Positions 55,425-64,000 of a stretch of DNA of 64,000 nt are shown here, in pieces (the first letter of the stretch is position 1; every line of letters begins with the position of its first letter). Source of the stretch: Hormiphora californensis. Taxonomy: Eukaryota > Ctenophora > Tentaculata > Cydippida > Pleurobrachiidae. Location of the stretch: assembly GCA_020137815.1 (NCBI GenBank), contig CM035354.1, positions 4,890,923-4,954,922 of the forward strand. Direction: 5' to 3'. A program made the position numbers and the translations under genes. The notes under the pieces were generated by a model that was not told the origin of the DNA, searched no databases, and saw only the letters and a list, made by a program, of their open reading frames with translations.

Positions 55425-58400
55425 TACACATGTTCATGATGGGGTACAAGTGATTATTATTTCTTTTCTCTCGTTGACCCCCCCCCCTCTCCCTCTCGGT
55501 CATCTTGGCTTTGTTTAGAGTTACACGTAGCCCATTTGAAAACGTTTCGTGTGTTGCTACCATGTGGAATAGAGAAGAAGGAGTCCTCTGTTCCTAAAAA
55601 GGAGAGAGAGAGAGAGGCAGTGAGGGAGACATGGATCATGGGGTGTAGAAGACACATAGAGGAATAGAACTAAAATTTCTTGAAGTGAAATATTCTGGCT
55701 GAGATCCAATGTGTATTCTAGGTTATAGCCCTAGAATGAGAAAGAGAGAGATAGGGAGAGAGAACTGAAATTAATGATACAAAATGGTTGGAACTTGATA
55801 ACTGTGTATAGTGTGTACCATTTGCTTTTAAGCCATTTTGGGAGACAGTTGAGCTGAACGTGATATGTATTCTGAACCACCAGTAGGAGACAGAGAGAGA
55901 GATTGGTAACTTTTAGATGAGGGAACGAGATCAGAGAGATATTATCTTTTGGAGATATGTAAATCAGAAATTCAACTGAAAACTAGTATAATAGTGAGAT
56001 TAATTACTTACATTCTTCACTCTCCAATGATACAACCAGCTGTGATTGGAACTACCCAATAACTTGTTGGTGAGACTTTCGTACTACCCAATAATAGAAA
56101 ATTCAACAAGAACTGGTGTGGTATCACTTGATACTGCATGGTGTGATCACTTGATACTGGTGTGATCACTTGATACTGGTGTGATCACTAATTGATACTG
56201 GTGTGATCACTTATTCATGTTGCTAATTTTTTAGTTACTATTATGTGTACAGTAGTTGCTTGCGTCTGCTTGAACTATAAACATGTTATAACTGAGAGAG
56301 GGCGCTTTTCTAATGTCCACTGTGTGTGTATACGTTGTCAATAATCGCTAGATTGCTCCTCTTTCTTATTAGAATATTGTTCTCTCAGCTCTCCCCTCCC
56401 CCCCAATCTGCTAGGCTCACTCCCAGTCCCATACGAGCTGGTATCAGCTAGTAGGTACTAGGTGTATTTGTCATATTGTTGGGGAAACAATACACGGGCT
56501 AGACCTGTTATCTGATATTGTTGGGCCCATGGGCCCTCTAAATCTGTCACTGTCAGTAGAAACACGACAACTAGTCGAGACAGATGAAGTAGAGTTCCCT
56601 AGGATACACCTTGCTGTTCAGTAGACAATAGATATATGCTTCTAACTTGCTGTTCAAGTTTTCTATTCTAGTTGTTGTGGCCTCCACGCCCCACGATCAT
56701 CCTGCCAGCGTGTTACACACACACTCTATCTCTTCTTCGTCATGCATTACAGCTTTTATTGAAGGCCTAGGATACATTATAGTGGTGTGGAGATTCCGCG
56801 TTAATGTACGGTCCATGTGGGAGGGAGATAAAGAGAAGGATAAAAAGGGATAGAGAGATGTCGAGATAGATAGAGACCAAGAGAAATATAGATTCAAAAG
56901 TAGAGGGTTAGCTCTATGCATATAATAATATGAGCAAGTTGTTTAGATGTAGTTGAGCTTTTCATCACAAAACAAGAACTCATTGTGTGAAACTGATTGA
57001 AAAGGGATCCTATCTTTCTCTCTCTCTTTCTCTCCCTATCTCTGCTATTCTCTCTGCTATTCTCTATCTCCCTCTCTATTTACTACTCTCTCTTCCTCTT
57101 TCACTTTGTCACAGACGGTATATAAACTGCTTGGATTGCACATAACACATCGTTTATTCACAGTGTGAGTGTGTGTTTGTGGGTGTGTAAGACTTTTGCA
57201 CACACACAAAAACTCGATAGAATTTGAGCCTATTATATTGATCACCTAGAAGCTTCTACTTAGTAGGGACGAATCTCTTATAAAAAGAAGTGGCTGACTC
57301 ACTATTTGGTGGAAAGCAAATTCCGGTTGTAACCCACCTATTTTGACCCGCTGAACACGATCCCGTTCATAGGCAAGCTCGCAAAAGTGGAGAAAATGCC
57401 CAAATCGGCCACGCCCTTTTACCTGTATTTTCAGCCTTTAGCCAAAAACATAAATCCTCTTAGAATAGGAGTAGAGACAAATCTGGGGGACTAAAGTGAT
57501 CAGCGCCCTCGCATTAGTGGGGGTAGGTGCTGGAATTAAGTCTCTATTTCATCTGGTTAATTAGATAATTGGATAATTAGGTTTGCGAATAACCGTTTTT
57601 TGGCTATATGGCTATAGCCACTTAGGAATGGTTTAGAGACTTTTTACTGGCGCCATTTTGTAGGCAATAGCCAAGTTATGGGGGGTCGACGTCGGACTTT
57701 TAAGCTCTATCTCCAACCGTTTAGCCGTTATTGGGCCTAAACGATGCTCAAAATCGGGCTTTTTACCGTTTTTCGCTCATTTTGAGCATCGATTTAGCCC
57801 AATAACGGCTAAACGGTTGGAGATAGAGCTTAAAAGTCCGACGTCGACCCCCCATAACTTGGCTATTGCCTACAAAATGGCGCCAGTGAAAAGTTTCTAA
57901 ACCATTCCTAAGTGGCTATAGCCATATAGCCAAAAAACGGTTATGCGCAAACCTAATTATCCAATTATCTAATTAACCAGATGAGATAGAGACTTAATTT
58001 CAGCACCTACCCCCACTAATGCGAGGGCGCTGATCACTTTAGTGCCCTCAGATTTGTCTCTACTCCTATTCTAAGAGGATTTATGTTTTTGGCTACAGGC
58101 TGAAAATACAGGTAAAAGGGCGTGGCCGATTTGGGCATTTTCTCCACTTTTGCGAGCTTGCCTATGAACGGGATCGTGTTCAGCGGGTCAAAATAGGTGG
58201 GTTACCACCGGAATTTGCTTTCCACCAAATGGTGAGTCAAAAAATTAAGATTCGTCCCTACTATACTCGCTCCATTGCACATTGCACAGTTTGATTAAAT
58301 TTGAATTGCTTGAAGTTGATACATAATTGCTTGCTCAAACTTGATACTTCTAGTTGATACACTGCTTGCTTGTAACTTCATGCTAATTTAGTATCAGGTT

Positions 58401-59669
58401 TAGCGAAATGTGATAGGAGCTCGATATTTTGAATCATGTGGAAAGGACCCTTGTTCTTGTGGATTCTTCTGTTCTCATGTAATATTATACATCTCACTGT
58501 CATCCCCATGGCCCATGTAGTATACCCCATCGCCACCACGGTTTCCCAAGCCCATTAAAACCCCATTGATATTCCCATAATGTACTTTAACTACCCTCTA
58601 CTATTATTATAATGCCCTCTCATCCAACAACCCCATACCACTATTATTATAATGACCTCTAATTATGTTCTCTAGTATTCTAAACCCCTTTTTAACATCC
58701 CCTGCCTGTCTTCAACTGTCCTCCCCAATTAAAATGTTCTCTCATTCTAAACCCCTCTAGTATTCTAAACCCCTTCTTCCCACTGTCCTCCCCCTATTAA
58801 AATGCTCTCTCATTTTAAACCCCTCTCCTCCTCCAGCTGAGTGGACAACAGTAACAGCCGGTACAGACTACTGTAGTAGTAGCGACCTCTCCAGCCGACC
58901 CGACTGTACACTACCCTCCGGGGCTACCACGGAGACGACCTGTGAGGCCTCCGGTCTCTGCTGCTGGGACAGTGACAACAGCAAGTGTGTCGCCAGCTCT
59001 AAATATGGTACGGGAGACGAGCGTTGAATATTATATTGAGCTCTTTTTTATCAAGAAAGTATAGAATCATTTTGTTGTTGACGCCCTTCTCCAGCACACA
59101 CCTAACCCCGTGTTTTATCCTTCAGTTTGTGACATCGACGGTCTGAGCGATGCCCTCTTGAATTCTAACAACTATGCCATCTATAAAGATGGCTCCAAGC
59201 TTACCGATGACAATTGGAGTAAGGACGTTTTCCCAGGAGAGAAAATCACCATAAAGTGCACCAAGTCCTCTGCCCCCTGGTATGTTGTTTTATAGAGCCA
59301 AACGGGCCTTTTTATTCGCTATATAAAGTTAACGACTATATTTGGGTTAACCATGTTACAAGTTATACTCTTCAATTCAGTAATCGATGAAAATTTGATA
59401 ACATGGTACTGTAAATAATACAAAAATATCAACCCTAAACAATAAGAATTAAACGAGAAAATTCACCATTCCTCTTTACTGTTCACAATGGTCATGACCC
59501 CACCTCACTAACTAATTTCTCCACTCTCTCTCGCAGGTTCTCTGGTACAGCCACGGTTGATAGTGAGGCGGAGACCTCCATGACATGTCTGTTAAAACAG
59601 GGCACCGATGATGACTACACCGTATCAGACTTGACCACTCAGTACAACAATATCGCTTGTGATGGTTAG
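48484..59669 (+). CDS. Secreted multi-module protein with trefoil-like and CCP/sushi-like modules
   Basis: Exons: 48484-48504, 48789-49002, 49484-49910, 50115-50209, 50593-50671, 58837-59007, 59126-59279 and 59537-59669. Residues 11-25 (MLLVAMLLLGFTSA) form a signal peptide. Two related Ser/Thr-rich, N-glycosylation-rich modules follow; both align as a Cys, 20 residues, then ETFYT or QTFYT. Exon 6 is trefoil-like with six Cys, including the diagnostic LCCWD. Exons 7-8 form a four-Cys module with PGEKITIKC that resembles CCP/sushi. Intron phase 1 at most module borders fits extracellular exon shuffling. Intron 5 is 8.2 kb. Exon 3 is one base too long for its flanking phases: the frame changes between about 49765 and 49835. 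The last exon may end at TAG 59667-59669 or splice at 59664/59665 (GTTAGT) to a further exon. Confidence 0.6.
49010..49132. repeat. Short tandem repeat GTTTGTCACACA
   Basis: A repeat of about 11-12 bp (GTTTGTCACAC with an AGTTAATTGTCACTC variant) follows exon 2 of the secreted-protein gene, inside its intron. Confidence 0.85.
50672..57262. other. Left part of the 8.2-kb intron of the secreted-protein gene
   Basis: No exon is supported. Repeats include (CT)n at 53628-53710, (GA)n at 54430-54632 and 55340-55430, a homopolymer-inflated CT/C stretch at 52800-53060, and a GAGTCACTGTGTGAGA repeat at 53450-53535. A copy of the dispersed GCCTTGCTCGACCCT motif is at 52289-52303, followed by GAGGGCTAGAACATAAC as in the 45.7-kb copy. 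Confidence 0.6.
56125..56215. repeat. About 19-bp tandem repeat
   Basis: The unit TGTGATCACTTGATACTGG is repeated about four times with small changes. TGATCA is a palindrome within each unit. Confidence 0.85.
57263..58261. mobile_element. Foldback element with TA duplication, about 490-bp arms
   Basis: Nearly the whole 999 bp is a palindrome. The left arm starts GTAGGGACGAATCT and the right arm ends with its complement, both flanked by TA. The arms run to a centre of about 24 nt at 57755-57778, next to GATGCTCAAAAT and its complement. There are few mismatches and small indels. No ORF is conserved. It lies in the 8.2-kb intron of the secreted-protein gene. Confidence 0.85.
58262..58836. other. 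Right part of the large intron
   Basis: Pyrimidine-rich sequence with imperfect repeats of CATTCTAAACCCCTCTAGTATT-type words (58660-58820) leading to the acceptor CTCCTCCAG of exon 6. Confidence 0.6.
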
Positions 59670-59678
59670 TGTGAATAC

Positions 59679-62600
59679 TCACTCTTTTTGTTCCCACATA
59701 GAAATTAGGTTTTTGACACCTTTCTTTTGAGGGGGGCTTGATGGGTTTTGTTGTTGTTCCTTTCGCGGTGGCTTCAGAGGACCTGCATGGGACGGTGGGC
59801 TGGCTGATCTTGCAGCAACAGGCTGAGAAGAAGCTCTAGGTTCATATGACCCCTGGGATGACTGCCGAGGTGTACTGTTAGCGGCAGGTTGCCGAGGTGT
59901 AGTGTTAGCCGCAGGTTGCTCGAACTTGGCGGAGAGATTAGAAATGGTGGCAGAGGTATTTCTAGTCCTACCGGATGGCTTAATTTCAGTTGGTTTCTCT
60001 TCTGAGGGCATCCTGCCTAGTGTCTGTCTCTGAGCTGGTGTTTGTTGGGGCACCGTGTGCTGTTGAGTTCTAATTTGGGACAGATATGATGTTGTGGTTC
60101 TTTCTTGGTCAGCGCTCTTCTTAGTAACTACTTTAGGGTAGTCAGCAGTGGTAGCTATTGCTGCTTTAGGGTAGCTAGCAGTGGTAGCTATTGCTGCTTT
60201 AGGGTAGTCAACATTGGCGTCTGAAATTGCTACTCTCGGGGTGTTTTTAGTAACTGTAGGATGAACATCATTAGAAGCTGGCACACTCTCCCCATTATTC
60301 TCACTCCCACTGAGAGAGAAGTACTCTGACTCCGGGCTACTGGGAGCCTCCCCACTGTAGAAACTGTTCCTCATCTCCCGGTGATGGTAGAACAGGAACC
60401 CGTCAAATGTATAATCCGGGTACTTGACAGCATACCCCTCGGAGCAGACGAGGTGTCGTGTGGCGGTGTCCATGTCTCGGAACACGTTGGCAGCCAGCCA
60501 GGCCATCTCCCAGTGGGCCCATGCTCCCAGCATGTGGTCAATCTTGGGGTGGAAGAAGGGGGTGAAGTGTAATTGTTTTTGTTGTTTGTCTGTCAAATTA
60601 GATCCGCGTAGAACAGTTAATAAATCAAATATGATCATGTTAGTCTGTAATAACATCAGTCCCAGTCTAAAATCGTGTCTCAGTCTAAAAAAACAGTCAG
60701 TGTCCCAATTGTTCTACCACAGTCCTAACAGTCCCTGATTTTGTTCAGGGGGCAGCTTGTCCATCTGAACAGCTATCTTGCTCAGCAACATGTTCTCCAT
60801 GGAGTAACTGGGAACTTTGTCGCTGTAGTTCTTAGCGGCTGTAAGGTGGACCCTGGCTAGTTCAGGGTTCTCTGTCATCTGTAGGAAGCCCATCTCATAG
60901 TGAGCAAATGCGGCCAACATGTGGTCGAGCTGTCAGAAGGAGGGGGAGTCAGTCAGATCATGTGTCATTATAATCATAATCTGCAGTCATGTGTTATCAG
61001 TCATGTGTTATCAGTCATGTGTAATATATTTTCATGTTTTCATGATCAGTTGTTCTAATAATGAAATGTTTTTACCTCGAGGCTATCCTCTGATTGTAAG
61101 GCGGTTTCCAGTAGCTCCTTGGCCGTCTCATGGTTACCCTGGTGACGTTCAATGTCAGCTAGAAGCAGTTTCCCCAGAAACCAGTCATCTACTGTGTTCT
61201 CGTGGTAGTACGGTTTCTTTGTTTCAATCTCGTCCAGGGCCGATTGTATCTGAGGGTGGGTGATGGGTGATGGTGATCAAATAGATGACACTTGGATCAC
61301 ATGTACATCTACCGTGTGCGGCAAAAAAAATGCCCCCCCTAGACCACCATAGTTGCCGATGTGGTGGAGAGCTGTAACTTGGCAGGGTTGCTCCACTATG
61401 TCTATCTTGATCCTGACAGAAAAATCAGAGCTCTAGCTCAAAATTCATTTTCATGAACGGAATGAACATTGTCATTCATTCCAGGAAAAAATATTTTCCG
61501 GTTCAAAATTTAACCAATTATGTTTGGCTATCGATTAGCTTTCCAATGTGACCAAGATCAGCTAAATTGGACAACCACAAGAGACACAGTGTCATGTTTC
61601 TTAAAGTTAGTCAGGTCATGTGATCTTCACTGAATCGTTGATCGTGTTCAGTATTACGAATTGGTCTAAGTGGTAGAGAATCACGTATCACATCTGCTAA
61701 TGAGGGATGACGATGCTGATTGGTCATCAGATCTGTAGCTCTTTGATAAATGTCCTCTTTCCTCGAATCACATCACCCTGTATTGGTACACATACCCAAT
61801 TAGCGGCCATGATACGAGATTCCTTTGCCCATTGGCCCGATTAGCAATCCCGGAAACTCAACGATTCGGTGAAGATCACATGACCTGACTAACTTAAAGC
61901 AACATGACACTGTGTCTCTTGTGGTTGTCCAATTTAGCTGATCTTGGTCACATTGGAAAGCAAATCGATAGCCAAACATAATTAGTTAAATTTTGAACCG
62001 GAAAATATTTTTTCCTGGAATGAATGACAATGTTCATTCCGTTCATGAAAATGAATTTTGAGCTAGAGCTCTGATTTTTCTGTCAGGATCAAGATAGACA
62101 TAGTGGAGCAACCCTGCCAAGTTACAGCTCTCCACCACATCGGCAACTATGGTGGTCTAGGGGGGGCATTTTTTTTGCCGCACACGGTATGATGATGTTT
62201 CAGTTTCTCCCCCTCTCTGAAATATGCATATGTTACCTCTCGTTTGATGGATGACAGCCGCTTCAGGTCACAAAACCGGAAGGCTCCCAGGAAGTACATG
62301 AGCTCGTAAGCGGGACAAAATAGGAAGTCCCCATTCTTGAGAAAACTCCTAGCCTTCCGGATGGCGAACTTCTCAGCGTGCAGCTTCTTCCCAGCAATGA
62401 TGAGTTGGTGTTTAGGGACCTCGTGGGCGATGGCCCTCAACTCCTCCGTGCTGGATGGACTCATGTGATAGAGTGACACCTAGTAGGGAGAGATCGTTAC
62501 TTTAACTAGGAGAGATCGTTAACTTTAAATAGGAAAGATCGTTACTTAAACTAGGAGAGATCGTTCATTTAACTAGGAGAGATTGTTACTTTAACTTGGA

Positions 62601-63976
62601 GAGATCGTTACTTTAACTAGGAGAGATCTTCTCTAACTACTAACCATATGGATGTAAGCAAAGAACGTCTTACTTCGATGACTCTTTTCAAACTGATATT
62701 TGGCACTCTCAACAGCGGCCTTCCAGTCACCTATTGCCATACCCGCCCATACCATCTCTGAGGACAGTCATTGTGGTTTGGATATATTTGGTTACATTTG
62801 GTTAAAATTGGTTACAGTTGGTTACATTTTGTGGCTTTATCTGTTACCTAAGTAGAGAGTAAACTTGACTGATTCCCAATCGGATGTTGCATCCAGAGCT
62901 TTCTTGTAAACGGACATGGCTGCTTTGGGAGATCTCCTTATCATTTCCTTCCTACCTATTAGAATAGGAAATCTTATTTAGAGGGATCTTTAGTTACCAT
63001 GGTTACATCATTTGGAATCTTTACAGTTACACTTACCTTCAAATAGTTTGAAGAGAACAGATGAGGGATATTTTTTGAGGTATTTCTTCATCAAGTCCTC
63101 ACTCTCCTCCATGTTGATATAAGTTCTGATGAAGGGACACACCATGAAATTGTAATGTACAACGGTCATGGCACTGAGATCAGATCGGACGCCGTCCACT
63201 GCCTCGCCGCGGAGTAGGATATCCTTACCCTCATCTAAACTTCCGTGTAACCCGACCATCTCCAACATTCCAAGTACCTGTAGGGTTGCCATGGTAACAT
63301 GATGTTGCTAGGTTACCAGAACATGAAAGTGACTAAAAGTGCAAGTGTGTGTTTTTAACCTTTTTGGGCATCATTGATAGGTATAGAGTGTACATTCCAT
63401 ATCCAAAACAGACTGAAGACACGAAATGCTTGTCGAGGGAGCCAGGTGGGGCATTTTCCAGGTGCCGGTACAGCTCTTTATACAGGCTGTAACTGCTTCT
63501 TATCTCCAGTGCACCTGTTGACATATAAATTTACCATATATGGTCATAAAGTTCAGATATCGATCAAGTTGTTCCCATGGTAACGTACCGTTGACAAAGT
63601 TCATGAAGTTTTCCCCCTCAATAAAGCTCATGGTGGATTTGATCATCAGCATCAGGGCATACGCTGCTTCGCAGTTCAGTTCATCCTGGGATATGGAATA
63701 TGGGCCTTTATGTAGAGAATATAATGTTATAGGGAATAGTGAGACTGGTACAAGGGTGGAGGTATCTCCAGTAATGAGACCCGGGAATGTTGGGTAGCAT
63801 ATATTATCCAACCCAAGCTTATTATACCCCGGATGATTCTTGCATAAAGCACATACCACAGAGAAATCATTGAGGTTACGGCTTAGAATTAGGCTCAAGA
63901 TGGAGCTCGCTAGTCCCTGGTCCTTTCGGAATGATTCCAGAACAATCTTGGCGGACTCTACCTTCTCCACGGCTTC
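59679..63976 (-). CDS. TTC39: TTC39-family TPR protein (5' end beyond the window), two alternative last exons
   Basis: Minus-strand exons: 63976-63857, 63685-63589, 63514-63360, 63277-63037, 62955-62848, 62757-62645, 62479-62237 and 61249-61076 (417 codons here), then either 60929-60714 (71 aa) or 60542-59679 (287 aa). All phases fit, and both last exons start in phase 0 after the same donor. The protein matches TTC39/IML2 in order: NCEAAYALMLMIKS, IRSSYSLYKELY, CFGYGMYTLYLSMMP, YLKKYPSSVLFKLFEGK (first residues in the exon), VWAGMAIGDWKAAV, HAEKFAIRKARSF, PAYELMYFLGAF. TTC39 proteins are cytosolic TPR proteins; family members have been linked to lipid and HDL metabolism, and yeast Iml2 to lipid-droplet-associated inclusion clearance. 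The long last exon adds a Ser/Pro/Thr-rich disordered tail ending VKNLISMWEQKE. Confidence 0.85.
61312..62187. mobile_element. Foldback element with TA duplication, 330-bp arms
   Basis: Ends CCGTGTGCGG and its complement are flanked by TA on both sides (61310-61311 and 62188-62189). Arms 61312-61641 and 61858-62187 are near-identical inverted copies around a loop of about 216 bp. No transposase frame is present. It lies in the TTC39 intron 61250-62236. Confidence 0.9.
62480..62636. repeat. About 22-bp tandem repeat in a TTC39 intron
   Basis: The unit AGGAGAGATCGTTACTTTAACT is repeated about seven times with small changes, filling the intron between exons 62757-62645 and 62479-62237. Confidence 0.9.
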
Positions 63977-64000
63977 CTGACAAAGATATTACCTGTTATT

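Overview
The window looks like a piece of an animal nuclear genome. Protein-coding genes are split by GT-AG introns, mostly 90-900 bp long. The gene set is metazoan in character: PAF1, a NOVA/PCBP-like KH protein, a FAM194-domain protein, mitochondrial ribosomal proteins, a CYP46-like P450, TTC39, and a secreted trefoil/CCP-like protein. Non-LTR retrotransposon pieces, foldback transposons, satellites and very many CT/GA microsatellites lie between and inside the genes. An early-branching marine invertebrate such as a sponge would fit, but the phylum cannot be fixed from the sequence alone.

Layout. 0.2-1.3 kb (minus): a complete four-exon two-KH-domain gene. 1.3-8.8 kb: repeats, namely a tRNA-like Pol III unit, a 35-bp satellite, an intact 613-aa reverse transcriptase ORF (minus) and a second LINE fragment (plus). 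8.8-28.8 kb: a dense gene cluster on the plus strand: PAF1, a C3orf20/FAM194-like gene, a coiled-coil gene, uL10m, and an mL45/Tim44-like gene that carries a complete antisense P450 gene inside one intron. 28.8-48.5 kb: no supported host gene; it holds a 34-bp satellite, a retroelement C-terminal fragment, CT/GA microsatellites, a 100-N gap and stretches with inflated homopolymers that look like assembly error. 48.5-59.7 kb (plus): a secreted multi-module protein with one 8.2-kb intron. 59.7-64 kb (minus): the 3' part of a TTC39 gene, running off the window, with two alternative last exons.

The exon models below were built by hand. For each gene all splice phases agree and the summed exon length is a multiple of three; the one exception is the secreted protein, where one exon has a one-base excess.

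The most interesting points are these. (1) Splice-acceptor-like sequence lies 2-6 nt upstream of four start codons (KH gene, PAF1, uL10m, mL45-like) and 28 nt upstream of a fifth, and uL10m and mL45-like are only 151 bp apart; this could mean spliced-leader trans-splicing or operons. (2) The P450 gene is nested antisense in an intron of a mitochondrial protein gene. (3) TTC39 has two homologous, mutually exclusive terminal exons, one adding a tail of about 230 disordered residues. (4) Three different long-inverted-repeat transposons (one nested in another element) all sit in introns, where their transcripts would fold into long double-stranded RNA.
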